A DNA stretch of 64,000 nt. Origin: Flectonema sp. DT1601 (taxonomy: Eukaryota > Euglenozoa > Diplonemea > Diplonemida > Diplonemidae). The stretch is taken from the NCBI GenBank assembly GCA_964019425.1, contig OZ025792.1:1302001-1366000 (forward strand), in the 5' to 3' direction. Positions 1 through 12,200 of this stretch are shown here, one piece after another. Position numbers and translations under genes: made by a program. The notes under the pieces are model-generated. The model worked only from the letters and a program-made list of their open reading frames with translations, did no database searches and was not told the DNA's origin. Positions within the stretch are counted from its first letter, which is position 1. Each line of letters starts with the position of its first letter.

Positions 1-966
1 AGCGGATGTTAAATCTGCCTTTGTAGAATCATGAGCACTACGCTGTGATTCAAATGCTTCAGTTGTTTGAATTATGTCATCTCTTAGAGATACCAGTTTT
101 TGTTTAACTCTCGCCATAGCAGACTCATTTGAACCCCTCACAGCAGGTTGAAGACTTGTCTTTGTGTTTAATGTATCAGTCTTTTGAGAGAGTGATTTAA
201 TGGTTGCTTTTTTCTGATCAACTTCTTGAGAATAAATTGCTGTTTTTGAATGGACTTCAGATAAGAATCTTGATAAGGCTGTATCAGCCTGATCATTATT
301 CTCCTTCGGGAGGATGGCTGCTTCAGTGATGGTAGTGGAGCCTCGGGAAATAACCCAAGTTGGAATTGGTATTTTACTTGGCTTTGTACGCTCATTATGA
401 ATATATTGAGTCACCTCGTCCATTATTTGTTTACACGCATTGTAAGAGTCTGGTTCTCTATATCTCTGAGGTGAGAATTGATTACCTTGTTGTGGACTAC
501 TAGGTAACGGTACAGTAGGTGGTGTAACTGTAGACATTGTTGATAAAGGTATAGCTGTCCTACCAACTGGATGATGTGGTGGATCTGTTCCTGCATGGAT
601 TGTGGATTTATTTCCTATCTTTGCTCTCGCAGCCATCAATTCCGTCGCTAAAAAGTTAACGTCACCAGCTAGTCTTCTGACTTGATAGCATTGAGAATAC
701 TTCTCCCAAAGTAATTTTAAATGTTGATTTTCAATACAACCTCTGCCTGACTTCTCTTCAGCAGCAATCCTTCCCTTTCCTTCTTCTGATAATCTACTTC
801 TGAGAATAGCTAGCTCCGCATTCATTACCGAAACTTTCATTTCAGCGCTACTACTTGTTCGTTTTGATAAACCTGCAATTGGGACTGGGTCTGTACTGAA
901 ACTAGTCTTCCGTGAGAATTCAGTTACAGGACTCGTTGGTGTTTCCATCGTACTCGGACTCGTCAT
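1..966 (-). CDS. Coiled-coil/disordered protein, 3' end beyond window
   Basis: An uninterrupted frame runs from an ATG at 966 to the left edge with no stop, giving 322 visible residues. The N-terminus is Ser/Thr/Pro-rich (MTSPSTMETPTSPV...). A charged helical stretch follows at about residues 45-110 (AELAILRSRLSEEGKGRIAAEEK), then a Pro-rich linker, then a second Lys/Gln/Ser-rich helical stretch near residues 240-320 that looks like coiled coil. No catalytic motif is visible and I do not recognise the family. A scaffold or cytoskeletal role would be a guess. It is the first of a run of genes all on this strand. The ATG was chosen because it is the first in frame after a short AT-rich leader. 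Confidence 0.7.
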   Translation of the reverse strand, partial: MTSPSTMETPTSPVTEFSRKTSFSTDPVPIAGLSKRTSSSAEMKVSVMNAELAILRSRLSEEGKGRIAAEEKSGRGCIENQHLKLLWEKYSQCYQVRRLAGDVNFLATELMAARAKIGNKSTIHAGTDPPHHPVGRTAIPLSTMSTVTPPTVPLPSSPQQGNQFSPQRYREPDSYNACKQIMDEVTQYIHNERTKPSKIPIPTWVISRGSTTITEAAILPKENNDQADTALSRFLSEVHSKTAIYSQEVDQKKATIKSLSQKTDTLNTKTSLQPAVRGSNESAMARVKQKLVSLRDDIIQTTEAFESQRSAHDSTKADLTSA

Positions 967-1592
967 ATTTTATAACTCTTGATAAAAATAAAATTAAAAC
1001 AACTAATGTCACAATGTACGTATTCCAATCATATAAAGTCAACACCGCATGAGCGAAGAAACCAAAAAAAAAATAGGTCACCAGGAGCTCTGTTATACTC
1101 ACACGATGTTGCCGTACGGAGATAAAAAGAGAAGAAAAAATAATTGTTGCAAAAAAACCCGAGATGCATCGAATTTGATGAAACCAAAAAAAAAAAAAGA
1201 AAAAATGCAGCAGGCTGATTGCAGGCTGATTTGGAAAAATAACTAGAGTGGAAGTAATAAAACTAAACAGGCGAGTTCCTCGAATTTAGGTACAAAACCC
1301 GAATAAGAGATCAGCAGTTTTTATAACAGAAAAAGAAAGCAAGCTCTCAAAAGGAATATGCTTGAAACAAATATGTAATATATTTCTTTTTTTTTTTTTT
1401 TTTTTTTTTGTTCTTTTCTAATACTGCGGCTCTCAGATGAGAATAATGCACGCAGGTTTACAAAATATCTTAATTTCATAATCTTGTTAAAAATAGTAAG
1501 AAAAACAAATAAGCAACGCGAATATCTACATAACGAAACTGTTCAGTTTCAAGGCGTGAGTGCAGTAATGATGTGAAGTTATGTTTTAATTT
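967..1592. other. Intergenic, AT-rich
   Basis: No convincing gene is present. The stretch holds an oligo-T run at about 1385-1409 and short A runs. A 60-codon minus-strand frame overlapping the start of the left-edge gene reads as Phe/Leu-rich only because of T runs. Confidence 0.6.
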
Positions 1593-3392
1593 TTATGCGG
1601 CAGAGGCCAGGTTGTTTGTTTTCATCTGAGCCATCTTCGCAGCATCAGCAGCCCCATCACCACAAGGAGTAATTCCGTAGTTCTTAACTAAGAAATCAAC
1701 CAGGTTTGGAGTTAAGAAAGCTGGAAGCTTTGGTCCAAGATGTATGTTCTTAATGTCAAGGTGAAGTAGTGTAAGAAGTACAGCTACTGCTTTCTGCTCA
1801 AACCAAGAGACTCCAAAGTGAATTGGTAAATCATTTACAGATCCAGCACCCAAGGCGTCTTTCAAAGCCAAGGCTACCCGGACTGCTCCGTAGGCGTCGT
1901 TACACTGACCGACATCGAGCATACGAGGGATGCCACTGTTCCCAATTTCTCCAAATGGAAGCTGATTAAATCTAAACTTACCACATCCAAGTGTTAATAT
2001 AACTGAGTCTTCAGGAGCAGACTGTGCTAGTTGAGTAAAGTAAGATCTGGTTGATTCTCTTCCATCACATCCTCCAATAACATAAAAGTTTTTAATATCA
2101 CCCGACTTGATAGCATCGACAACAACATCAGCCTTACTGATGATTGTATCGGCACCGAATCCAGTTGTCATCTTACCTTCTGGGTGGGATGCAACTCTCG
2201 AAGGAGAGAATCCATCACACTCTTTAGCAGACTTAATCACTTCAGTATAGTCCTCACCTTCAATATGACGAACTCCTGGCCAACCAACAACTGTTCTGGT
2301 GAATAGTCTTTTCTTGTAAACAGGTTTTGGTTCAATAATACAATTAGTTGTCATCACAATTGGACCTGGGAAGTTAGCGAAGTCTACTCTTTGCTTTTGC
2401 CAAGCACCACCGTAGTGACCCTTAAAGTGAGAATACTTCTGTAGTTCTGGATAACCATGAGCTGGTAACAGCTCTCCGTGGGAGTAGACGTTGATGCCGG
2501 TACCTTCAGTTTGCTTTAAGATGTTAGCAGTGTCGCGGATGTCATGACCAGATACTAAAATACACTTTCCCTCAACTGGATTAGTTGGAACATCCTTTGG
2601 AACTGGAATTCCGTATGAACTGATGTGAGCCTTTTCAAGAAGTGCCATAACCGCCAAGTTAATTTCACCAACTCTCAAAGCAACAGGAAGTAAAGACTCA
2701 ACAGATACTTTTGGTTGACAAATAGCAGACATCACTTCATGAAGACCAGCATAGGTCTCAGAGTCTTCAAAACCCTGAACAGCAGCGTGGTGATTGTATG
2801 CTGCCATACCCTTAGCTCCGTAAGTTATTAATTCAATCAAACTAAAAGTATCCTCATCTACACCAACAGATCTAGCGAGTACTCCAGCAACATCCTCACC
2901 AAGTTCAGTGAGAGTAGTAACATCGTCAACAGAGACCATCCAAGTTGCTGGAGAATTTGGGAATGCGTGCTTTTGACCCCCAACCGACTCGTACAGTTCT
3001 CTGGCTTTTGTACGAATTTGTTCGGCTTTTTTGATAAGCTCGTGGAATCTTTCAGAATCGTTGTTAACATTGGTCATAGTTGCGAAGAGCAGTTCTCCAA
3101 CAAAGACATCAATTTCAGAATCCTTTCCGTTAGTTGGGTCTAACTGTCTTGCAGCATGAGCGTACATACAAATACCCTTAGTGAGGTGAACAGAAACATC
3201 CTGCAGGACTGCTACCTTTGGTCTCTTTCCACACATTCCAATTCTATCACATCCACGTCCTGAGTTAGTTTGTTCGCACTGCATGCAGAACATGATCGGA
3301 TTCTGTTCTCTCATCTCAGCCAAATTCACACAAGTACGTCCCTGGGATCTGATTGCCGCCAAACGGGCTCCGGTTTGCATTGCGCGTCTCAT
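1593..3392 (-). CDS. hcp: Hybrid cluster protein (prismane / hydroxylamine reductase), class I, with N-terminal presequence
   Basis: A single-exon protein of 599 residues. Four N-terminal cysteines (C36, C39, C48, C54) are spaced C-x2-C-x8-C-x5-C, the class I pattern for the cubane [4Fe-4S] cluster. The known ligands of the hybrid Fe-S-O cluster can be picked out in order: GHD (His), SHGE (Glu), TTNC (Cys), GGCDGR (persulfide Cys), LGCGK (Cys), VGQCND (Cys) and WFEQK (Glu). All are present, so the enzyme looks intact. The family reduces hydroxylamine and/or NO and can act as an S-nitrosylase in anaerobic or nitrosative conditions. About 30 residues rich in Arg, Ala, Thr and Ser precede the core, suggesting import into a mitochondrion or related organelle. 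I chose the ATG at 3392. An upstream in-frame ATG at 3452 adds 20 residues that read like leader sequence. Eukaryotic hcp genes are patchily distributed and usually explained by transfer from anaerobic bacteria. Confidence 0.95.
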   Translation of the reverse strand: MRRAMQTGARLAAIRSQGRTCVNLAEMREQNPIMFCMQCEQTNSGRGCDRIGMCGKRPKVAVLQDVSVHLTKGICMYAHAARQLDPTNGKDSEIDVFVGELLFATMTNVNNDSERFHELIKKAEQIRTKARELYESVGGQKHAFPNSPATWMVSVDDVTTLTELGEDVAGVLARSVGVDEDTFSLIELITYGAKGMAAYNHHAAVQGFEDSETYAGLHEVMSAICQPKVSVESLLPVALRVGEINLAVMALLEKAHISSYGIPVPKDVPTNPVEGKCILVSGHDIRDTANILKQTEGTGINVYSHGELLPAHGYPELQKYSHFKGHYGGAWQKQRVDFANFPGPIVMTTNCIIEPKPVYKKRLFTRTVVGWPGVRHIEGEDYTEVIKSAKECDGFSPSRVASHPEGKMTTGFGADTIISKADVVVDAIKSGDIKNFYVIGGCDGRESTRSYFTQLAQSAPEDSVILTLGCGKFRFNQLPFGEIGNSGIPRMLDVGQCNDAYGAVRVALALKDALGAGSVNDLPIHFGVSWFEQKAVAVLLTLLHLDIKNIHLGPKLPAFLTPNLVDFLVKNYGITPCGDGAADAAKMAQMKTNNLASAA

Positions 3393-3710
3393 TGTTAGTG
3401 TTGAGTGTTGTTTATTAAGCTTTTCATTGAAATATTTTATAAAAAAAAACATAAACTACCCAACCAATAATACACCATGCGTACCTTATACAGTAAACCA
3501 TATACCTGACGGATGGGAATATAATGTACTAACGTAAAGCAATCACCACATCTAATTAATAATAATAATAATATCTAGGAAGTATTCTTTGAGTAAAGAA
3601 AGGCACTTGATGGCTGTAAAGCCATTCGTATGCGTAAAATTTAAACAAAAAAAAATAAATAAATAATAACCACACAGGAACTAACTAAAAGTTGAAAAAC
3701 AATAGAAATC

Positions 3711-6700
3711 TCAGGGTGTGGATAGATTTTGACCAATACTCATCATCGATAATGTTACTGAAGTAGTTTGCACAGATTCTTTAGAAGGTAAGAACGACGA
3801 GTCTACTGGAGTGTAGCTCAGTATCTCAATCTCTGAAACAGATAAAACCATATCGATATTCGTGATACTCGCAGTATTAGTCTTCCTAACAACAACAACA
3901 TTACCGTACATTGGAGATACTGGTTGTACTGAAATAACACTGGGACCTCCATCAACATTACCTGGGTTCTGAACAGTTGATGTCCATACAGTGAATGTAT
4001 TAAAAAGTATAGTGACTGAGATATCTCGTAGTCGGCTCTTACAACAATCTAATCTGTTATAAATATTTATTGAATGTAAATGCATTCCAACAGGTAACTG
4101 AATACTTATCCATGGTGATGTGTCTTGATTCGGAACCATACTTTCTGTCATTGTATATTCCAAGACATCAGTTGGGCAAACTTTTCTGTTAATTGCGATG
4201 GCTGCACTGCAAGTTTTACAACCGGCTGCGATTGAACTCTGATTTGTCTTTCCAACCCACGCGACATTATAAAGAAAAATATCATCGTCTGGTTCAAAGG
4301 GAGGATACTGAGGAGCAAAGACTGGTGGCAGTACTGGTGCCTGAACCACAGCAACCACAGGAGCAGGTGTACTAGCGACATCATAAGAGAATAGCTCCAC
4401 TTCAAGAATATTTAAAGTAAGGATCATACCGTGACCGGGGACGGGGATATTATTTTCTAAAAATTCTAAATTTTTGAATATTTTAACCTCGTCGGCGACT
4501 ATGAGAAGTTTACTGAAATCAGAACGGAGGTAGACTGGACCCCTGTCCTTGTCGTTAGGATTCAAAAGAGGAGATCTAAATATGACAACATCATCTCTGT
4601 ATGCGATGAACGTTATGTTAACAAAACGATTTCGACAACAATCAATTCTGTTAAAAACCATAATATCACGGAGAGCGTAAGGACGATCAAAACTTAAACT
4701 AAACCACGGATACTGATCAATTGGATTATCATAAGAAGATATAAAACAAGACCCATTTAAAGTCCGATCTCGATCAATCACACTCATCGGAGAACAACTA
4801 ACAGCAGGACAATTACTTGGTAAGCTCGACCAGCTTATACTTGACTGAGGTGCGATGTTTTGAGGTGTTTTTTGTTGTTGTCTTCTAACAAATATCCTCA
4901 TTGGTGGTGGAGTGTCTATTGTGTCATCAACAGCTTCGAATAATAATTTATACACCCCAGCCTTAACTGGATATATATAGTACGAACTACTTGTTTCATT
5001 CGGTGAGAACATGACCGTGTTCGGACTAACGACAACACCGCTCTCTGAAATAATATTAATAGTCACATTGCCTTCTATTGAGTCGCTTAAATTAGCAACA
5101 AACAATTCCCTTTCTCCCAGAAACACGTCATTCTTGCCATACATTGAAACCCATTCTCTACCACCACTGCTTAGAATTACTTTTTTAGGTGAAATGTTGC
5201 TATATTCTCCAACAGCTCCTTTTAGGATTATTTCTATTGGGATTTGATATAAGTGATGTCCTGAGTCGACAGCGAATAAAGGATCAGCAGCTGCAAACAC
5301 AACACTCACATTGCTTTGATTATTTATATCATTTGGGATTGTTATCGTTCGATTGGCAGTGATTCTGAAAGTTTGAATTCGAGTATCGTTGATCGAGAAT
5401 GTTAGTTTTTTTGGATAAAAATCAACTCCAGGAGCAAACAGCTCCACCGTTAATTTATTTCTTTTAGGAGGTGCTGATAACGTAATGGGGATCGGCTCAG
5501 ACAAGTCTTCAAAGTGTAAATGAGGAATCTCTCCAACGATAATATCCTCTGGCAGGTCTCTAGCCATTAGCATACAGACAGTGGCGAAGTTGTCTTGTTG
5601 TAGTCTGGACCAGGGTAACTTTAGTTCTGTTTGGTATATTAAAGAGCAAGACATATTTCCAGGTCTCCACGTATCATGAAGAACACCAACACAAAATGCT
5701 GTTTTTTCACATCGTTTTTTGCAATGAAGTAGTGGTATACCACAGCTGACTGGTTGTTTGCTCATTTTACAATCATCCCATTGTTGTGATGCTGGTTTGC
5801 ATATTCGATCAACACAGACTGTGAGACTATTCGGAAGACATCTACATCGTGATGTCCAGGGATCGACTTCTAGACCTATTTTATTATTATAAGTTTATAA
5901 TGTTTTGTAATATTACAAAACTGTTTTAAAATAATTAAAGCATACCATCATTACAATAAGATCCTGCAGCACCTTCAGGAAGGGATAAATCAACTACTTC
6001 CCCACATTCCATACCGTCAGTTACTAGTTGTGGTGAATATATAACCGTTTCGGTAACTAACTTTGGAGGTTCAATTGGTATAGCAACTTCTACAATGGAT
6101 TGTTCAACTGGTGGTTTTGAGGCTTCGACATCAATATCGATGTATAGCTGAGATATAATTATAAATCCGAATCTACGAAATGCCGAAGAACTAACAGCGT
6201 CACGACCAATATTCATATCGGAGTAGACTGCTGATGTCAGTCGTGAGATTGCATCGATGACTGATACTTCTGTTGGAAGGTTTAAAAACTGAAAGTAAAC
6301 ATTCACTGATCCACCCCAAACCTCCCAAACCAGAACTGAATAATCTGGTACAGCTGCTTCTACAGATATCGCTTCTATGAAAGGAGCTTCACGCCATAAA
6401 GATATGTCTCCCTCGAAAGATAAAAACATAACACTTGAGTTGTATGCTCCGTAAAGAGTAGCTTCAGGTGATTTCTGTCCCCTTGCAAATAAGAAGATGA
6501 ATATCATAACGATTGTCCCGACGAGTATAATTCCAAGTGCGATTCTCGCTCCTATCTTTGCTCTTCCAATACGACCACTTCGGACAGCTACTCTGTCTGA
6601 TATGATAGGCATGAATCCTCTGGTGTCTTGAAAATTGTCAGCTCGTTGCATCAAACCTTTTCCTACTCCAAGTGATTCTTTATTATAATTATCGATATCT

Positions 6701-6804
6701 ATGTCGTTCATTTCAACTACAGACTTCTCTGTGACAGCACTGCAACTAGCGCTACGTCCTCTGTCACTAATAGCGGTCGACGTGTTTCTGGTTTGTTGTT
6801 GCAT
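3711..6804 (-). CDS. Type II membrane protein with two galactose-binding-like (NRxDCC) domains
   Basis: A two-exon gene (6804-5946 and 5875-3711) with a 70-bp intron (GTATGC...AATAG) joined in phase 1 gives 1,007 residues. Residues 1-87 are Ser-rich and basic and have no signal peptide. Residues 88-107 (LALGIILVGTIVMIFIFLF region) form one membrane span, and the rest would face outward. Around residues 287-330 is a Cys-rich patch. Two modules near residues 698 and 896 share the motif NRxDCCxxR preceded by a PWxSxxF/L strand, resembling F5/8-type-C or fucolectin-like galactose-binding folds. Several N-x-S/T sequons lie between them. A carbohydrate- or matrix-binding surface protein is the natural reading. 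It sits next to the glucan synthase gene, which fits a cell-surface role but proves nothing. The C-terminus is Ser/Thr-rich with no anchor. Confidence 0.75.
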
Positions 6805-9245
6805 TGATAAGGACTTCTTATTCTGTGGAAAAATTTAATAATAATATTTCAAAAAAAAAAAGATGTCGGAATTAATTATCGTCAGCAGAGTTATCTTTTC
6901 ATTTATCTTCCATCCTGTAGACAATAATAAAAGTAACTAAATAATAAAAATAATATCATTTCTGTCGCACAACTCACTAGCAACTTTTTTTTTTTTTTTT
7001 TTTTGCTACATCGTTGGAGGGGAAAAACAGTAATGTGATGTATCCTGTTTGCTTTACGGCTTTTTATCAAGTGCACTTCGTGGAGTAAATTACTGTGAGC
7101 TCCTCTCTCACCTTTATTGAACTTCTACTGATTGCAGAAGGTACCCAAAAAGGTCGGCATCAACGGGGGAAATAAAAAGCCAAAACAACGGTCCAGGGGG
7201 AGGGGTCGAAAAGGGCTTGGGAAATGTGGGTTACGAAGCCTTGTAAGAAAAGAAGATAAAGCGGCTGTTTCGTTCTTGGCATAGTTAAATTCGGATTGTT
7301 TCATTTTTTTTTTTCTCTCGCTTTCTTTCAGACTAATGGAATTCACATCAAATCAGGCAACAAGCTCTTAACGAGGTAGTTACCAAATTCGAATTGTGTA
7401 CTCACGAAGCTTGTTCTGCATTCGTTCTTTTCTATTGCCATTTATGCTGCATTGGAGGCCAGAAAGCACCCCAGGCATGAGGTCTGAATTTCGATTTTTT
7501 TTTTTTTTTTGAAAACTCTCTAGAGAGAAAAATACTACCGACTTCAAACTTTATAGACAGAAATTGTTTTACTACTAACAATCAATTAAAAAGAAAATTT
7601 GGGAAAGCTATTTTTATACAACAGGACCGGAACACGCAGACTGTCGCCAGAACAAGCCCAGGACCAACTGCATGCTGTATCATCGGAATTAAAGATCACT
7701 AGACGTTCTGTTTAGGGACTTATGAAGTTTTGCTCTGAAAAATGGAAAAAAGAAATTTTTTTTTTTTTTTTTTTTTTTATTCCTCTGTATGTTAACGCAT
7801 TTCTTAAAGTTTTCCGTTGAGCATGATGAACCAAAAACGTACGGGTTTGTTTTTTTTTTCTTGTTTTGTTTTTGTTTTTTTGTTTTTTCTTGACCTACAG
7901 ACCCCCTATTTGTAATAAATGAAATAACACCAAACGTGTCCAAGTCACTGCTGAGGAAAGGATCTGTGAAAACCATCACTGAGATGGATGCTGCTTATAG
8001 CAATCGAGTAATAAAATCACTTTAAAAGATTATTTTTTTTTAAAAGAAATTCGAACACAGAAGGAAGAAGTGAACCTCCCGAGTTGCCAAACATCATTTT
8101 CTGCAAAAGAAGCCAGACGGAGTCAAATAGGGGACACACAGAAATGTCCAAACGTGGGGGGAAAAGACACAAAAAAAAAAAAAAACACCAACGTGCAGGT
8201 TCTTGCAGGAAAATACTCATCAGTTTTCCCCAATAAGCTTTTTCTTAGGTAATATATCGGTAACAGCGAGAAGTGAAGTTGGCTTGACAACAACAGACAG
8301 AGTGGTCGGAGAACCAACCGAATGCGCAACCAACACCAAAGCAAAGTGCTGTCGAAAAGTAACGTAACGGAGTGAGGAAGAAAAGCCTTTAAAGGTTTTT
8401 TTTTAAATTTCTTCTTTCATTATTTCGTTCTACTGTTTGCTTTTTCTTTTTTTTTTTTTTGAAAATCGGCAGGCTGATCATCCTCTTAGCCGTGAATCCA
8501 TTACAACAGGTATCACTGCACTTTTCTTTTTTTGGTTTACTTTTTGTGCCTTGGAAGGAATAATAATAATTTAAAAAAAAAAAAAAAAAATTAAAAAAAA
8601 AAAAAAAGAAACATAATAATAATCAGACTAGTCAAAGTCAGCGGGTTTCCAAAATTTTCTTTTTTTTTTTCTTGTTTTTTTTTTTTTTTCTCTTGACCTT
8701 CTTCTTCCATTATTCCCCTGACGTGTCAAAAAAACAAAATTTTCAAATGATAGTTGCACGCCAACATCCGAAGTAAGATTCCATAAAAAGAACGATCAAA
8801 AAGTTCGTAACATAACGGACAGTTTTTTCTTTTTTTTTTTTTTTTTTTTTCCCCCGAGAAGGGGAATATGTATTTAAAAAGAGACGTAAGAAAAGGTATT
8901 CCGGGGTGGGATGGGACGTTGATGCCAACCATTGAGCTAACTGTATCCTTCGACTCTAAGCAACCAGTAACCTATAGTACTACCAGGGAGGTTCTTGATA
9001 GTGTAGTCAGCTGTATGCCATGCAGGTATGGAAGGGGGAATGGAGATTCACATCACAAGAAGAAAAAAAACTTTGGGCTGGGGGAAACATATCATAAAAG
9101 AAAAAGAAGTGGGGGGAAAGGAGCCCGAGTAAAACTATTGTGCAGCCAGCCTCGGCGAGTTCCAGCCGAAGGAATACTGGGCGAAAAGAAAAATTTCCAC
9201 ATAAAAAACAGCTTCCTCATAACAGAGGAACTGACGATTCGTCGC
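6805..9245. other. Intergenic, homopolymer-rich
   Basis: About 2.4 kb without a supportable gene. It contains at least ten poly(T) or poly(A) runs of 10-24 bases (for example near 6986, 7497, 7757, 8448, 8573 and 8832). Short frames here are Lys- or Phe-rich because of these runs. A plus-strand frame at 8868-9380 overlaps the 3' end of the neighbouring gene and shows no family resemblance. Confidence 0.6.
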
Positions 9246-12200
9246 CTAGAGTTCAGCAGCCAAACGAGCTTCCAGCGTTGTCATCGTACGCAATTCAGAC
9301 TTCGATTGGGTAACCTTTGTTTTTCTTTGTCTTGGTGCATACATCGAGTGAACCTTGACATATACAGCACAGTTTCTTGACGTACGGAATGGCCAATCAT
9401 CTCCATCAGAAATAGGATGGTTGAGAAGAGACAACTGAACTTGTTCACTTGGTCCTTGGAACATATAAAAACTCTTAATGCAGCTTCTAAATTCGGCTAC
9501 GGAATTAAACTTTTCGGACTTTACGAAGTTGATAACCTTCCCGTCACCATCTGTGAAGTAAACATCTTCTGTCTGAAGATCATCAAATTCATTACGAGGG
9601 TCTAACTCCATCTCTTCAGGTGTTAGTGATGAGCTGCTGCTTTCTAGAACCATTGGACCATAAGCACCAGTGTTAAACCTGCTGATGTCACCTGCCTTTG
9701 CTTTTGGTGGTGGCCCGTGTTGTGGATTATGCCATCCATGAATAGGATTACTACCAGGTTCCATTTGTTGTCTTGACTTATTCCATGATGAGGTCAGACC
9801 CGATGGGGTCTTAGACAACCTTGCAGATAATTGTAAACCAGAAAACGAACGAGTGGCATCAGTGAATGATCCCTTTCTACTAGTAGCAGGAGGTGCTAAT
9901 AAAGTAGGAGATAGTAAGTCAGCAGGTGGTGGTGGTGGTGGAGGAGGAAGTGGTAATTCAGTAACAGACGCTCCAACTCCCTTTGAAGGACTCTCAATTA
10001 CGTTCATCATATTTACTCTGTTACCATTTACATTTGGATCAGTCACCTGACACATTTTATTACTAAACAATATTGGATCTGTGTTGGTACCAGCATCAGC
10101 TACTATTCTACCTAGACATTCATCTTCTTGAATCATGTTGGACTTGTCAGCGACGTAGGTGCTGTCAGTTGGGTTCTTTTTGTATTGTTGACCGTCTAAC
10201 AGCTCACCTAGGAATCGGAATCCTTCCTTTATTGATCTGAATATCAACATAATGATTCCGAATATGAATTGCATTAAACCAATCATGACTGCTAACAACT
10301 GTCTGGCTAATAGATAATAAGGAAATCCCCACATGTACCTCTCGTTGCTGTCACGTAGTAGAAGAACAAGACAACGTTCACGCTGGCTGTCTAACTCTCT
10401 TGATCCTTCTTCTAATATCCATTTCCTGTTTGTTATTTATTGTTATATCTGTTGTTGAAACTTTTAAAGAAGAAAAACAAATCAAAAATTGCATACTTTC
10501 TTCTCAAGATGTAAGGACCAAACGCAGCCCAGAAACTAAATTGGAGATCAATTGCCACGTGAAGTAGAGCGTATGTCATAACTATGGTTGGGTAGAATAT
10601 ATTGTCAACCTGTTTTGTTTTTATTATTGTGAAAAAATACACTTTAAGGTGGTTGATAGTTAAGATAAGACCAGAGTAATAAATACAAACCCGAATCATC
10701 TGAATGAGTCTGAAAATAATAAAAACGGCAATCCCTCCTCTAGCGACCAACGTCACCGGTCCGATGTTTGAGATAGTTAAGAAGTAGTCCCATGTCATAG
10801 CGAGTACCATGTAGAATACTTCCCAAGTAATATCCTGTTGTGAGTTTTTTTTTTTTTTTTTTTTTCCCTGTAGCAATAGCATTACGACAAAAGGGTATAA
10901 ATCACAAACCTGCCACAGGGAGAAGTATGCGAACAACCAAAGACCTGTCATACAACATGAGAACAGGAATCCAGTTGGAGTAGAACATCCTCTAAATCCT
11001 AAAATGATAGAAACCTTCCAATGATGTTTAAGAGAGTTAGATTTAACGATTGACTTGTCTTCAGTAGAGTCCTGAAACTCAACCTTGAACTCACGTCTAG
11101 TGTTGTGTAGAACAGTAAGAGCAGCCATCTTTTCAGCTTCGTCTTTCTTTGATAAGTATCCTCTACGTCCCTTTGTTAACTGATGCTGAATATGACGAAG
11201 TTCTCTATGACGAGCTCTGTTGATATCAACAACAGCTCTACCAATTCCGTAGTCAGCATGTCCAGCTTCTTCTCCATCAGCTTTGTGATAACAAACAACA
11301 AATTGAACGAAATCAATTTCACGTAATCCTAACCCAAGAAGAAGTTCCTGACAGTCTCTATCCTCAACGACCTTTCCGAGCATTATGAAACCCTTTTGCA
11401 TTGTCTTCCAGTCAATTGTTTTTGCTGGTGATCTGTCTGGTAGTATCGCTCCAACAATTGGAGTTCCATTTAAAGACTTAAACACCTTGAGGAACTTTTC
11501 GAGTTCGGCTTTTTGCTTTTCAATTTTACAAAGCCAGTCGTAGTCAAGATCCATCTCTTCGAGTTCTTTGGTCTTTTCAGTTTCAGCAACAGTAGCAGTG
11601 TCGGCCTTTAGTCGTTGTGTTAATAAAGTTTTACCACCGTCCATTGATGAAGGACCTAGTCGATCACCTCTTGCAGTTCTGTAACCAGCAGCTGTTCCTC
11701 TAGCGTTATTTAATCTATCGATTGTTAAGACTGGAACATTCGACGGTCTGTCGTGTGATGCTGAGGCATCTTCTCTTCTTGATTCTCCAAACAGAGAACC
11801 ACTGCTCTCAGTAGAATCCTCAATAGGTGTACTTGCATAAGTGCTATTACGCATTAAACCATGCGCTGTATGTTTGTTCTGACCTCTCTTCTGCTTACCA
11901 GATCCTGCCACAGATAAGACATGCTCTGATTGCTCTCTTCTAATACCTTCTAACATCTGCATTGAACCAGCTCCTGAAGTTTCACTTTCGGCACCCATCG
12001 AAGCGTTCTGTGTTTTGTGTTTATTTATTGGGTTTTGCTGTTTCGATATAAAACAATGTGAGCACTGCATCAAAAAAAAAAGTTTTTTAAAAAAAGAACT
12101 ACATACGTGGGTTCTGACTCCCTTTGTACGTGCATTAGACTTTGCTCTGGACATGTCACCCTTTGGACCGCTGGAGTGAGCATCGCTGCCAAAGCCGTGG

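Noticed and set aside
920-1102. Minus-strand 60-codon hydrophobic frame
   Set aside because: It starts at GTG, overlaps the left-edge gene in another frame and is T-run driven. It may include 5' UTR intron sequence.
8868-9380. Plus-strand frame of 170 codons
   Set aside because: It overlaps the 3' end of the fusion gene in antisense, has Lys runs from poly(A), and shows no family resemblance.
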